A stretch of DNA of 64,000 nt from Flammeovirgaceae bacterium UBA7330 (GTDB taxonomy: Bacteria > Bacteroidota > Bacteroidia > Cytophagales > Cyclobacteriaceae). Below are positions 36,012 to 45,052 of the stretch, piece by piece. Made by a program: the position numbers and the translations under genes. Positions within the stretch are counted from its first letter, which is position 1, and each line of letters opens with the position of its first letter. The notes beneath the pieces are model-generated. The model did not search any database and was not told the origin of the DNA. It saw only the letters and a list, made by a program, of their open reading frames with translations. The stretch is from assembly GCA_002471275.1 (NCBI GenBank), contig DKPQ01000020.1, positions 124,001-188,000 of the forward strand, given 5' to 3'.

Positions 36012-37033
36012 TCCGGCAGTTTTATAAAATTTTGATTCCCATATCAATCCTGGTAATTGTAGGATTCTTGTTGTTTGTGGTCAATCAAATTTCCGGTGTG
36101 TATCTATTGGTACGCTCTTCAAGTGAATTTTACGCCAATATCCTGCTTGCTTTCCTCTCTATTTTGGCCATTGGGCTTTTTTCCTGGCCTGTCATCCTGT
36201 TTCTGAAGCTCCCCTCCCCGTTAAAACTACCTAAAAGCGAAAAAGAACAGCAGAAATATCAAAAGAACCTGGTCAAAAGACTGAAGAGTAATCAACACCT
36301 GAAAAAAGCCGGTCTGGTACCCAAAGATGTGGATATGCTTCCTGAAGCCATAGAATATCTCAATAAAGAGGCTTCGAAAGTGATCAGGGATACTGCCAAC
36401 ATTGTCTTTTTGACCACTTCTGTCTCACAAAATGGAAAGCTTGATGCCTTTACTGTATTGATGACCCAGTCTCGAATGGTCTGGAAGATCGCCCACCTGT
36501 ATTATCAGCGGCCAACTTTGAGAGAAATGGTATATCTATATGCCAATGTAGGCGCCAGCACGCTTTTGGCTTCAGAGATTGAAGATCTGGATATTTCCAC
36601 GCAGATCGAACCTGTATTACAGTCTTTTTTCAGAAATTCAGCTGGAAAATCCATCCCGCTCATTGGCCCAACAGCCAACATCATCCTGGATTCCCTGATG
36701 GAAGGGTCTACCAATGCTTTTCTTACCCTCAGGGTTGGAAACATCGCTTCAAAATATTGTGGATCTTATGAGGTCACAACCAAAGAGAAACTCAAAAAAC
36801 TGGCTTTCAACCAGTCGGTTAGCCAGCTTAAAGAAATCGTCCTGAAATCTTCGGCCAGGATATTTACCGGACTATTTAAAGCGACCAAAAAAGCCGGCAC
36901 GGAGACTTTGAGGTCCGGTTGGGAAGCGATCAGCGATGCCGGAGGAAAGATAATTGAGGGAATTAGTGAAAAAGGTAAAAAAGTAAATCCCTTCAGAAAA
37001 AAGCGATCTAAAGTTTCCGTCACAAAAGATTAG
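36008..37033 (+). CDS. DUF697/YcjF-like membrane protein
   Basis: A 341-residue inner-membrane protein. Two helices lie at residues 8-30 and 42-64. A basic cytosolic segment follows, then a DUF697-like region around residues 110-260 (A-S-K-V-I-R-D-T-A-N-I-V-F, and G-P-T-A-N-I-I-L-D-S). The C-terminus is lysine-rich. DUF697 proteins are often associated with GTPases or stress envelopes but have no settled role. It is cotranscribed with the upstream DUF6134 gene by four-base overlap. Confidence 0.7.
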   Translation: MIRQFYKILIPISILVIVGFLLFVVNQISGVYLLVRSSSEFYANILLAFLSILAIGLFSWPVILFLKLPSPLKLPKSEKEQQKYQKNLVKRLKSNQHLKKAGLVPKDVDMLPEAIEYLNKEASKVIRDTANIVFLTTSVSQNGKLDAFTVLMTQSRMVWKIAHLYYQRPTLREMVYLYANVGASTLLASEIEDLDISTQIEPVLQSFFRNSAGKSIPLIGPTANIILDSLMEGSTNAFLTLRVGNIASKYCGSYEVTTKEKLKKLAFNQSVSQLKEIVLKSSARIFTGLFKATKKAGTETLRSGWEAISDAGGKIIEGISEKGKKVNPFRKKRSKVSVTKD

Positions 37034-37178
37034 AAAAGTTCGGGACCGTAAACATATCTAAACACGTTGTAATTAATACATACGGAAACGTTAGTTAAGA
37101 ATTACAGCCTATTTCTTGCAAGTAAAGCGAAATCCAATTATTATAGCGTTAATCATCACCTAATTAACCTATAACAAA

Positions 37179-37793
37179 ATGAAAAGGATCGTTTTCATTC
37201 AAATTATCGCTGGTCTTTTCTTAGCTTCCTGTTCTTCACATAAACATGTGCTAAACTGCCCTCATTATGACAATTTTCCTACTGCTAAAGCGATAGCGGA
37301 TCCGTCAGATCAAAAATCGTCTAATGAGACTTCTATAAGCAACCCACTTGATGATGAAAACTATCCTGTTTCGGCTGATCTCAGGTCCTCCATTACTGAG
37401 CTTGAGCTAATTGACAATAAACCAGAATTACAAGCTACTCAGGAAACGAAAACCCACACCTCGGCAATAGCATTTGAAAAATCAGAAGCTGTTGTAATTG
37501 CCGATAGGAAGGTTTCCAGAAAGGAACTTAAAAGGGAGCTCAAAAAACAAGTCGTTGATCAACAGAATAATCCGAAAGGGAATCCCAGGGGTCTTGCAAT
37601 AGCCTCCCTGGTGACAGGTATTGTGAGTTTATTCATTATGGGTATCCCCTTGGGGATATTAGCGATCGTTTTTGGCGCTATATCTGCAGGAAAACTAGAA
37701 AAGGGTGAAGGTAGAGGGATGGCAATAGCCGGTCTTGTTCTTGGAATAATCGGAATCCTGGGGGCTTTGATAGTACTTGCGACTTTGGCTTAA
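37179..37793 (+). CDS. DUF4190 protein with a lipoprotein signal
   Basis: A 204-residue protein. The N-terminus is a lipoprotein signal with lipobox L-A-S-C. Residues 20-130 are polar and probably unstructured. Residues 135-204 form the DUF4190 double helical hairpin (A-S-L-V-T-G-I-V-S-L-F, then G-R-G-M-A-I-A-G-L-V-L-G-I). A lipid anchor on one end and two membrane helices on the other is an unusual topology. It is a single gene, convergent with ftsY across 31 bases. Function unknown. Confidence 0.75.
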   Translation: MKRIVFIQIIAGLFLASCSSHKHVLNCPHYDNFPTAKAIADPSDQKSSNETSISNPLDDENYPVSADLRSSITELELIDNKPELQATQETKTHTSAIAFEKSEAVVIADRKVSRKELKRELKKQVVDQQNNPKGNPRGLAIASLVTGIVSLFIMGIPLGILAIVFGAISAGKLEKGEGRGMAIAGLVLGIIGILGALIVLATLA

Positions 37794-37824
37794 ATCAACT
37801 ACTGTTGACTTATCTGGAAGCACT

Positions 37825-38775
37825 TTAGTGCTTAAAGAAAGAGTCTACAAACTCCATCTTGTTGAAGACCTGAAGATCTTCTACTTTTTCGCCTACTCCA
37901 ATGTATTTCACAGGGATCTTAAACTGATCAGAAATGCCAATTACCACACCACCTTTTGCTGTGCCATCCAGTTTGGTAATTGCCAGAGAAGTGACTTCGG
38001 TAGCCCTGGTAAATTCCTTGGCCTGAATAAAGGCGTTTTGACCCGTACTACCATCCAAGACCAATAAAACTTCATGTGGAGCTTCCGGAATAAAACGCTT
38101 GATTACGGATTTGATCTTGCTCAGCTCATTCATCAGGTTCACTTTGGTATGCAGTCGACCAGCCGTATCGATGATAACCACATCGGCATTGTTTTCTGCC
38201 CCGTATTTGGCAGCCTCAAAAGCCACAGAAGCAGGGTCGGTCTGCATTCCCTTTTCGATAACAGGAACACCCACACGCTCCCCCCAAAGCTTTATCTGAT
38301 CCACGGCTGCTGCTCTGAAAGTATCTGCCGCTCCAAGGACAACGCTCTTTCCAATGGCTTTGAACTGTGCAGCCAACTTACCGATTGTGGTGGTCTTCCC
38401 AACGCCGTTCACCCCTACAATGAGGATGACATAGGGTCCGTCCACTTTTGGTAAATCAAAATCAACAAGGTCTTTGGTGTTGTTTTCTGCCAGAAGGGCA
38501 GCGATCTCCTCTCTGAGGATTTGGTTGAGTTCGTTGGTGTTTAGGTACTTGTCTTTGGCTACCCGAGCTTCGATCCGGTCAATGATCTTTACAGTAGTCT
38601 CTACACCTACGTCAGAAGTAATCAGGACTTCTTCCAGCTCATCCAGTACATCTTCATCAACCACAGATTTCCCAATGACAGTTTTTCCCAGCTTCTCGAA
38701 GAAGTTGGATTTTGTCTTTTCAAGACCTTTATCTAAAGTCTCTTTCTCTTTTTTGGAAAATAAGTTTTTAAGCAT
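37825..38775 (-). CDS. ftsY: Signal recognition particle receptor FtsY
   Basis: A 316-residue SRP GTPase that docks ribosome-SRP complexes at the membrane. It has the NG domain with G1 G-V-N-G-V-G-K-T-T-T-I-G-K-L-A, D-T-F-R-A-A-A, D-T-A-G-R and T-K-L-D-G-T-A-K-G-G. The short N-terminus lacks the long acidic A domain of E. coli FtsY, as usual in Bacteroidota. It lies downstream of the rpmG-DUF4295 unit, separated by a strong terminator. Confidence 0.96.
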   Translation of the reverse strand: MLKNLFSKKEKETLDKGLEKTKSNFFEKLGKTVIGKSVVDEDVLDELEEVLITSDVGVETTVKIIDRIEARVAKDKYLNTNELNQILREEIAALLAENNTKDLVDFDLPKVDGPYVILIVGVNGVGKTTTIGKLAAQFKAIGKSVVLGAADTFRAAAVDQIKLWGERVGVPVIEKGMQTDPASVAFEAAKYGAENNADVVIIDTAGRLHTKVNLMNELSKIKSVIKRFIPEAPHEVLLVLDGSTGQNAFIQAKEFTRATEVTSLAITKLDGTAKGGVVIGISDQFKIPVKYIGVGEKVEDLQVFNKMEFVDSFFKH

Positions 38776-38817
38776 GGCGACGGGGATGACCAGTTAAAGA
38801 CAACTAAATATAACTAA

Positions 38818-38851
38818 AAAGCCGATCCGGTTCTTTAACGGGATCGGCTTT
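38818..38851 (-). terminator. Terminator after the rpmG-DUF4295 unit
   Basis: AAAGCCGATCC (38818-38828) and GGATCGGCTTT (38841-38851) form an 11-pair perfect stem, followed on the minus strand by five T. It lies 20 bases beyond the DUF4295 stop and 43 bases upstream of ftsY. Confidence 0.88.
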
Positions 38852-38871
38852 CTAATCACTATAAAGAATGA

Positions 38872-39027
38872 TTAATTCTTAGATAATAGATTCTTTACTT
38901 CACCTTCAGGTACCATGTCTTCTTTGAAAACATAAGAACCTGATTTTTCAGATTTTACAGCTCTAATTACCTTGGCGAATTTGGCTCCACCAGGCTGCTT
39001 AAGGGTTGCAACTACTTTCTTAGCCAT
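38872..39027 (-). CDS. DUF4295 small basic protein
   Basis: A 51-residue basic protein starting M-A-K-K-V-V-A-T-L-K and containing K-S-G-S-Y-V-F-K-E. It is recognised as the DUF4295 family, found almost only in Bacteroidota directly after rpmG, as here (two bases after the rpmG stop). The position and charge suggest a ribosome-associated protein, but that is inference from its neighbours. Confidence 0.88.
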   Translation of the reverse strand: MAKKVVATLKQPGGAKFAKVIRAVKSEKSGSYVFKEDMVPEGEVKNLLSKN

Positions 39028-39029
39028 CT

Positions 39030-39212
39030 TTACTTAATTTCTTTGTGTACGGTATATTTTCTCAGGATCGGATTGTACTTCTTCAATTCAATCCGCTCAG
39101 GAGTGTTTTTTCTGTTCTTGGTAGTAATATATCTTGAAGTACCAGGCTGTCCTGATGTCTTATGCTCAGTGCATTCTAATATTACTTGTACTCTGTTACC
39201 TTTCTTAGCCAT
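39030..39212 (-). CDS. rpmG: 50S ribosomal protein bL33
   Basis: A 60-residue basic protein with the L33 pattern M-A-K-K-G-N-R-V-Q-V-I-L-E-C-T, Y-I-T-T-K-N-R-K-N-T and Y-N-P-I-L-R-K. The zinc-binding CxxC pairs are absent (C-minus form). It is followed by DUF4295. In most relatives rpmB precedes it directly; here an M1 peptidase gene lies between them. Confidence 0.95.
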   Translation of the reverse strand: MAKKGNRVQVILECTEHKTSGQPGTSRYITTKNRKNTPERIELKKYNPILRKYTVHKEIK

Positions 39213-39287
39213 TTCTTAGCACCTTTAATTTTAAGGGAGTGCAAATTTAGGGAAAATATACAATCGAACAAAGAAATTGTTGAATGT

Positions 39288-40937
39288 CTATTCATTAATT
39301 GCATTCACAATCACTTCATTTGAATAAACATAAAACTCCTTATCCGTTTCCATCTCACTTACTGACTTACCTAAAGGATATCTGGACCAGCTTGTAGAAG
39401 GCCGAATGATGATCGGAGCTTCATCCAAATAGACTTTTATGGGCATATCAAATTCGGGAATGCAATTGGTCCACCTGAATAAGATCTCCTGCCCGGAAAA
39501 AATGTATTCCAATACAGGCACCCGAGTGTCACGCAGATACTGATCAAAAAAGGCATCCAGATCTAATCCGGACCGCTCAGCAAAATATCCTTCGATATCC
39601 TTTGTATCTACAATCTGATGGTAAAACTCCTTATTCAGACCCCTCAGTATGTCTTTCCATAAGTCGTCATCATTGATCATCTGTCGAAGGGTATGTAAAA
39701 CATTTGCTCCCTTATTGTATAAATCCGCCCCCCGGTCATTCACCCCATAATCACCAATAATGGACTCCTGGTTTTGAATGCTATATCTGGAACCCTTGAG
39801 GTAATCATAAGCCGCTTTTTTACCATAGAAATATTCGATAAATAAGCTCTCTGAATAAGAAGTGAAACTCTCGTGGACCCATAGGTCTGCTGCGTCTTTA
39901 TATGTAATGCTGTTGGCAAACCATTCATGGCCCGTTTCATGAACAATGATATAATCCCATTTCAAGCCCCAGCCTGTCAAACTGAGATCACTCCCTTTAT
40001 AGCCTTTGACATAGCCATTTCCATATGTCACTGAACTTTGATGTTCCATCCCCACGTAGGGCACATCTACAAGTTTATAGCTGTCTTCATAAAAGGGGTA
40101 TGGTCCAAACCAATGCTCGAAGGCTTCCATGGTCCGATATGCGTCCTGAAAATGAACTTTGGCCTTCTTTAGGTTTTCCTTCAATACCCAGAAGTCAAAA
40201 TCCAATGGACCTTTCTCTCCCTGATAAACATCTTTAAAATTGGCATAATCACCAATATTGACGTTCACTCCGTAATTGTTGATGGGATTTTTTACCTCCC
40301 AGACAAACGTTTGGGTATTGTCCTTTTCCTTTTTCACTTCCAGGAGCCTGCCATTACCAACGGCCTTCAGCTTTAGGGGAACGTTGATACTCAATTTCAA
40401 TCCATGGTCGGGCTCGTCAGATGGATGATCCTTGTTGGGCCACCAAACACTGGCACCGATACCCTGATTGGCATTGGCTACAAAGTCCTTTCCATTGGAA
40501 TCTTTGGTCCAGACAAAACCACCGTCCCAGGGTGCATTCTCTGCTTCTCTTGGTTTTCCGCTGAATGTCACTTGGATAGTTCTTGTTTCACCTACTTTCT
40601 GAGGTTCCTCAAGATGGATAAAGTGTGCACTTCCCTCATGGGTGACCTTTAAAACCTTACCGCCCTGTTGTACCTCATCGATCCGCATGGGTGATTGCAG
40701 ATCAATCTGCATCAGCTGATGGCTATTCAATACTTTGTAGGTAATGACATTTTTACCTGAAATAGATTTCTTAGGGATATCTACAGACACATAAAGATCA
40801 TAGTGGAGCAGGTCCCACCACACACGTTCCGGAGTGATCGATCCTCTGAGGGAGTCTTGTCGGGAATAATTAACTTTCTGCGAGACAGCGTCAGCAAAAC
40901 TTACAGAAAGTATAAGAAGCGCAAGATATTTCATCAT
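39288..40937 (-). CDS. M1-family (aminopeptidase N-like) metallopeptidase, secreted
   Basis: A 549-residue zinc peptidase with a signal peptide (cleavage after A-V-S). Zinc ligands are H333 and H337 in H-E-T-G-H plus E356 in H-E-S-F, the exact HEXXH-18-E spacing of M1. The exopeptidase motif is less clear (V-G-M-E-H-Q-S rather than G-A-M-E-N), which is common in this Bacteroidota subgroup. It lacks the long C-terminal helical domain of E. coli PepN. It lies after the rpmB terminator, with only 15 bases between hairpin and ATG, and upstream of rpmG. Confidence 0.9.
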   Translation of the reverse strand: MMKYLALLILSVSFADAVSQKVNYSRQDSLRGSITPERVWWDLLHYDLYVSVDIPKKSISGKNVITYKVLNSHQLMQIDLQSPMRIDEVQQGGKVLKVTHEGSAHFIHLEEPQKVGETRTIQVTFSGKPREAENAPWDGGFVWTKDSNGKDFVANANQGIGASVWWPNKDHPSDEPDHGLKLSINVPLKLKAVGNGRLLEVKKEKDNTQTFVWEVKNPINNYGVNVNIGDYANFKDVYQGEKGPLDFDFWVLKENLKKAKVHFQDAYRTMEAFEHWFGPYPFYEDSYKLVDVPYVGMEHQSSVTYGNGYVKGYKGSDLSLTGWGLKWDYIIVHETGHEWFANSITYKDAADLWVHESFTSYSESLFIEYFYGKKAAYDYLKGSRYSIQNQESIIGDYGVNDRGADLYNKGANVLHTLRQMINDDDLWKDILRGLNKEFYHQIVDTKDIEGYFAERSGLDLDAFFDQYLRDTRVPVLEYIFSGQEILFRWTNCIPEFDMPIKVYLDEAPIIIRPSTSWSRYPLGKSVSEMETDKEFYVYSNEVIVNAINE

Positions 40938-40952
40938 GCCGACGAAATTAAA

Positions 40953-40978
40953 AAAGCCTGATCGTTCAATCAGGCTTT
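40953..40978 (-). terminator. Terminator after rpmB
   Basis: AAAGCCTGAT (40953-40962) and ATCAGGCTTT (40969-40978) form a perfect 10-pair stem with a six-base loop, followed on the minus strand by a T-run. It separates rpmB from the M1 peptidase gene. Confidence 0.85.
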
Positions 40979-41002
40979 GAAATATCTTTTAAGGAAAAAT
41001 TC

Positions 41003-41239
41003 TTACGAGATGTATCCTTTGGCTTTCGCTTTTTTCAAAGCAGCATTCAAACCAATCTTATTGATGGTTCTGATCGCTGAAGTAGATACTTTCAAAGTGA
41101 TCCACTTGTCTTCCTCAGCCAGGTAAAATTTCTTCTTCTGAAGATTGGGATTGAATCTTCTCTTCAACTTATTGTTGGAGTGAGAAACATTGTTACCCAC
41201 CATCGGCCGCTTTCCTGTAATCTGACAAACTTTTGACAT
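41003..41239 (-). CDS. rpmB: 50S ribosomal protein bL28
   Basis: A 78-residue basic protein with the L28 signature C-Q-I-T-G-K-R-P-M-V-G-N-N-V-S-H-S and a W-I-T-L-K-V-S-T segment. It is a monocistronic unit with its own terminator. A near-consensus -7 element (GATATTTG, one mismatch) lies in the 40 bases upstream. Confidence 0.95.
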   Translation of the reverse strand: MSKVCQITGKRPMVGNNVSHSNNKLKRRFNPNLQKKKFYLAEEDKWITLKVSTSAIRTINKIGLNAALKKAKAKGYIS

Positions 41240-41343
41240 AATTTTCCTGCTTTTCTAAAAAGGACTGCAAATATCAGACAAAAGTTTATAAGTTCCAACA
41301 TCTTTAATGATTTGATTACACTTATATAAAGTTCTTAAATTCC

Positions 41344-41375
41344 TTTGTGGCCTCTGAATGTAAAACTTACATTTG
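41344..41375 (+). promoter_or_regulatory. Promoter of rocD
   Basis: TTTG at 41344-41347, 20 bases, then TACATTTG at 41368-41375, close to the consensus with one extra spacer base. The leader would be about 45 bases. An AGGAGG at 41417-41422 lies only two bases before the ATG, too close for standard pairing. Confidence 0.7.
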
Positions 41376-41424
41376 AACTTTCGGTAAATAAGCTTGTTGT
41401 AAAGTCAAAAAACAAAAGGAGGAA

Positions 41425-42669
41425 ATGGCAATATCTGAGATCGAACACACAGCACAGGAGCTCATGCAATTGGAAGATAAGCATGGGGCACATAATTACC
41501 ATCCATTACCGGTTGTCATCGCGAGAGGTGAAGGCGTTTACGTTTGGGATGTGGATGGAAAAAAATATTATGACTTCCTGTCTGCGTATTCAGCATTGAA
41601 CCAGGGACATGGACATCCCAAGATCATAGAAGCACTCAAACAACAAGCTGAAGTCCTCACATTGACCTCAAGGGCTTTTTATAACAATGTACTGGGTGAG
41701 TTCGAGCAGTATATTACTTCATATTTTGGATATGATAAGGTACTGCCAATGAATACGGGAGCAGAAGCCGTAGAAACGGCCATCAAAATCTGCAGAAAGT
41801 GGGCCTACGAGAAAAAGGGCATTCCTGAGCATAAGGCGAAAATCCTGGTTTTTGACCAAAATTTCCATGGAAGAACAACAACCATCATCTCTTTTTCCTC
41901 AGACAATACAGCACGCAAATATTTTGGTCCTTACACTCCGGGATTTGAGGTCGTCAAATACAATGATCCCGACGCTTTGGCGCAAGCCATCACTGATCCA
42001 AACGTGGCAGGTGTTTTGATCGAGCCCATCCAGGGAGAAGCTGGAGTGTTTGTCCCTGACGAAGGATACCTAAAAAAGGTGGCAGCGCTTTGCAAGAAAA
42101 ACAATGTCTTATTCATTGATGACGAAATCCAGACAGGTGTTGGCCGTACCGGAAAAATGCTCGCGGCGGATCATGAAGACGTAAAACCCGATATCCTCAT
42201 ATTAGGTAAGGCCTTATCCGGTGGGGTTTATCCCGTTTCTGCGGTCCTGGCAAATGACGAAATCATGGAAGTAATCACTCCGGGGACACATGGATCCACC
42301 TATGGAGGTAACCCACTGGGAACCAAGGTCACCATGACGGCACTCCAGGTGATGAAAGACGAAAAACTGACCGAGAATGCTGCCACTTTAGGCGAAATAT
42401 TCAGAGAGAGAATGAACATGTTTGTTCAAAAATCTGACCTGGTAACATTGGTACGGGGTAAAGGATTGCTCAATGCCATCGTGATCAATGATTCACCGGA
42501 AGGGTCTATGGCATGGGATCTATGTCTGAAACTTCGCGATAACGGACTGTTGGCCAAGCCAACTCATGGGAATATCATACGGTTTGCACCGCCCCTGGTG
42601 ATGACCGAAGAGCAGCTTCATGAATGCTGTGACATTATTGAGAAGACGGTAGCGGAGTTTAAACGATAG
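41425..42669 (+). CDS. rocD: Ornithine--oxo-acid transaminase
   Basis: A 414-residue PLP enzyme of aminotransferase class III. It converts ornithine and 2-oxoglutarate to glutamate semialdehyde and glutamate. It opens with the family hallmark K-H-G-A-H-N-Y-H-P-L-P-V-V and Y-V-W-D-V-D-G-K-K-Y-Y-D-F-L-S-A-Y. The PLP lysine is K262 in I-L-G-K-A-L-S-G-G, and I-D-D-E-I-Q-T-G carries the aspartate that binds the ring nitrogen. It is a single gene. Confidence 0.94.
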   Translation: MAISEIEHTAQELMQLEDKHGAHNYHPLPVVIARGEGVYVWDVDGKKYYDFLSAYSALNQGHGHPKIIEALKQQAEVLTLTSRAFYNNVLGEFEQYITSYFGYDKVLPMNTGAEAVETAIKICRKWAYEKKGIPEHKAKILVFDQNFHGRTTTIISFSSDNTARKYFGPYTPGFEVVKYNDPDALAQAITDPNVAGVLIEPIQGEAGVFVPDEGYLKKVAALCKKNNVLFIDDEIQTGVGRTGKMLAADHEDVKPDILILGKALSGGVYPVSAVLANDEIMEVITPGTHGSTYGGNPLGTKVTMTALQVMKDEKLTENAATLGEIFRERMNMFVQKSDLVTLVRGKGLLNAIVINDSPEGSMAWDLCLKLRDNGLLAKPTHGNIIRFAPPLVMTEEQLHECCDIIEKTVAEFKR

Positions 42670-42708
42670 ATTTTCTGTTGTTTTTAAGAGTTTGGCAGTC
42701 AAATTGCC

Positions 42709-43287
42709 CTATAGCTTATATCCAATACCAAAACCCATTAGTTGCAAATTATCATACAATTCAAATGACTTAAGTCCAACTACCTGACCAAAACTGTATT
42801 GAACTCTAAATTTCCACTTTTCTTCGTAGACATACTTTACTCCAAACCCAAATTGAGAATTGATTGAAAATTCATTTTCTCTCCTATAAGATTGCAGAAT
42901 TTTGGGATAATCAAAAATTACCCCGGTATTGTTAAAAATATAAGGCCTTAATGTCCTGGTCAAAAAATCAAAGTCACCATAAACACCCAGCTTATTATAG
43001 GTCTTATCATTTTGAGGTGGTGAAGTAAATGAGATAAGATGTGGGTATATCGGACCCCAATTAAAAGCATAATTCACCCCAACATTCACTCTATCTCCAA
43101 GTTGCCTAAGCACTGATACTGTATACCGTTTTTCATATATAACCTCTCTACCACCAAAATAATCATAAATTTCGTCGCTCTTGTTGTCTATTTCATATTG
43201 AAGATCAATTAAGATTTGACTTTGGGTTTTGATTGAAAAAATGAGTCCAATGAGAAGCATCCCTATTTTCCAATGAATCAGTTTCAT
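42709..43287 (-). CDS. Predicted small outer-membrane beta-barrel protein
   Basis: A 192-residue protein with a signal peptide (cleavage near T-Q-S-Q) and alternating strands such as F-R-V-Q-Y-S-F-G-Q-V, ending in G-F-G-I-G-Y-K-L. The pattern fits a small outer-membrane barrel. I do not recognise the family. It is convergent with rocD. The 165 bases upstream are strongly AT-rich. Confidence 0.65.
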   Translation of the reverse strand: MKLIHWKIGMLLIGLIFSIKTQSQILIDLQYEIDNKSDEIYDYFGGREVIYEKRYTVSVLRQLGDRVNVGVNYAFNWGPIYPHLISFTSPPQNDKTYNKLGVYGDFDFLTRTLRPYIFNNTGVIFDYPKILQSYRRENEFSINSQFGFGVKYVYEEKWKFRVQYSFGQVVGLKSFELYDNLQLMGFGIGYKL

Positions 43288-43452
43288 AGAGCAATATTAG
43301 GTTGATCATTATCTATTAACCGTTATTAAATATAATAATTTCATTAAAGAAATCATTATTAAAAAACTTTGCCAATCAATTAACTTTCTTTAAAGTCTTT
43401 ATTATCTTAAAATAATTATTTATTATTGTTTTACAATAATTATATATCTATT

Positions 43453-44055
43453 ATGAATAAATTGAGACTAATCCTTATAATGCTCAGGGTATTTAAGGGA
43501 CTGGCTTTAGCAGGAGGTCTTTTTGCCATTGTATTTTTCCTGGTACTGCCTACCGGAAAGATGATTGAAGTGGGTGAGCCTTTTTGGCTGGTAAATAGTG
43601 AAGAAATATCCAGTCAAATAATTCCACTTCTCCCCAGGCAGGATGGTATTGAATACTACGATATTCAGTCAAGGATGAAGGCTCCTTTAGACTGGTCGTT
43701 GAAGATGTTATTGATCTTCTTTGGAGTTGCTGTCTCCGGATATTTCTTTATCCTGCTTCACATCGCGCAGCAAGTGGTAACAAACATCCGCTCAGGTCAT
43801 CCATTTACACTTGAAAATATCAAAAAGATCAAATCACTCGGTATGCTGATTGCACTGGCTATGTTTGGAGAAAAGATGCTTGCGGTGATTGGTGATATGT
43901 GGTTCAATAGCCACTACAGCATTGAAGGGTTGGAGCTGGTAAGCGAAACCCGCTTGGGGTGGCACATCGTCATTGTCGGTGCAATCGTCTTTGCACTGGG
44001 GGTTGCGTTTGAGCAGGGATTGAAATTGAAAGAAGAACAGGACCTAACTATTTAA
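43453..44055 (+). CDS. DUF2975 membrane protein
   Basis: A 200-residue inner-membrane protein with four helices (about residues 10-30, 85-110, 130-150 and 170-190). The family hallmark is R-S-G-H-P-F-T-L-E-N-I-K-K-I-K near the middle. The start is the ATG at 43453; the frame opens 27 bases earlier at a TTG in AT-rich leader DNA. DUF2975 genes are usually followed by a small helix-turn-helix regulator, as here after two bases. Function is not established. Confidence 0.85.
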   Translation: MNKLRLILIMLRVFKGLALAGGLFAIVFFLVLPTGKMIEVGEPFWLVNSEEISSQIIPLLPRQDGIEYYDIQSRMKAPLDWSLKMLLIFFGVAVSGYFFILLHIAQQVVTNIRSGHPFTLENIKKIKSLGMLIALAMFGEKMLAVIGDMWFNSHYSIEGLELVSETRLGWHIVIVGAIVFALGVAFEQGLKLKEEQDLTI

Positions 44056-44057
44056 GC

Positions 44058-44261
44058 ATGCCCATAATTGTAAACCTCGATGTGATGATGGCGAAAAGGA
44101 AAGTTCGGTCAAAGGATCTGGCTGATCAGTTGGGTATTACCGAGGCCAACCTCTCTATCTTGAAAACAGGTAAAGCCAAAGCCATCAGGTTCACTACATT
44201 GGAGGCCATTTGTAAGGCTTTGGACTGCCAGCCAGGTGATTTATTGGAATTTAGAGAATGA
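44058..44261 (+). CDS. Small Cro/CI-type helix-turn-helix regulator
   Basis: A 67-residue protein that is almost wholly one HTH domain: V-R-S-K-D-L-A-D-Q-L-G-I-T-E-A-N-L-S-I-L-K, then the closing F-T-T-L-E-A-I-C-K-A-L-D-C-Q-P-G-D-L-L. It belongs to the group paired with DUF2975 membrane proteins. It probably regulates its own operon, possibly with the membrane partner as sensor or anti-regulator; that is inferred. It overlaps the next gene by four bases. Confidence 0.88.
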   Translation: MPIIVNLDVMMAKRKVRSKDLADQLGITEANLSILKTGKAKAIRFTTLEAICKALDCQPGDLLEFRE

Positions 44262-45052
44262 TCCTCCATTTTAGGGGGATGAAGCTGAAATACCCTAACA
44301 TCCTTCAGACCTTCGGCCTGTTAGGAATCTATATATTACTGTCTCTTGGCCTGGCCTTCCTTGTGCGACCAATGATGAGCGTCATGTCTGAATCGGTAGT
44401 CACACTTTTGGCAAGCCTCCTCTCAATGCTTGTTGTCATCTTTATAGCCCTTCAGTTTAAAGGCGCTTCATTCAAGTATCTGTTTGATAACATGAAGTTT
44501 GCGTCACTGCAAACGTACCTGATCTCGATTCTCTTCACGATCTTCATGATCATGGCCATCGATCCGATCACTTCTTTCATTCCCATCCCTGAATGGCTGG
44601 AAAGAATCATGGCCAACCTGATCCAGAAAAATATGGCCTCTTTTATGACTGTTGCCATCATGGCACCTATCATGGAAGAACTGCTTTTCAGAAAAATTAT
44701 TTTTGAGGGATATCAAAATAATTATTCTTTAAAGAAAGCCATTTTCATGTCTGCTTTCATGTTTGCATTATTTCATCTCAATCCCTGGCAGGGAATCGGT
44801 GCCTTTGTGGCTGGAGTCTACCTGGCTTACATTTTCTACAAGACGGGAGACATTGTGCTTTGTATGTTTGTACATTTTGTCAACAATGGGCTTGGTTTCG
44901 GGGCTTTTGTGTACTTTGATGATCCTCTTTTTTCTATCACTCAACTGCTTGATGAGCCTGCCTATGTATTGCTGACTATTTTAATTGGAATGGGTGGTAT
45001 GTATGTTTGCTACCGATACCTGGAAAATCATTTTCAATTGAAGCTACAATGA
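44258..45052 (+). CDS. CPBP-family intramembrane metalloprotease
   Basis: A 264-residue membrane protein of the CPBP (Rce1-like) family with all three motifs: E-E-L-L-F-R (residues about 148-153), F-A-L-F-H and H-F-V-N-N. Eight helices are predicted. It is translationally coupled to the HTH gene and to hemB (ATGA overlaps at both ends). An alternative start 21 bases later lies right behind a G-rich sequence. Family members process membrane proteins or act in bacteriocin self-immunity. Confidence 0.85.
   Translation: MILHFRGMKLKYPNILQTFGLLGIYILLSLGLAFLVRPMMSVMSESVVTLLASLLSMLVVIFIALQFKGASFKYLFDNMKFASLQTYLISILFTIFMIMAIDPITSFIPIPEWLERIMANLIQKNMASFMTVAIMAPIMEELLFRKIIFEGYQNNYSLKKAIFMSAFMFALFHLNPWQGIGAFVAGVYLAYIFYKTGDIVLCMFVHFVNNGLGFGAFVYFDDPLFSITQLLDEPAYVLLTILIGMGGMYVCYRYLENHFQLKLQ

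Noticed and set aside
41417..41422. AGGAGG before rocD as a strong Shine-Dalgarno
   Set aside because: Only two bases separate it from the ATG, too close for normal pairing, so I do not group it with the rpsU site.
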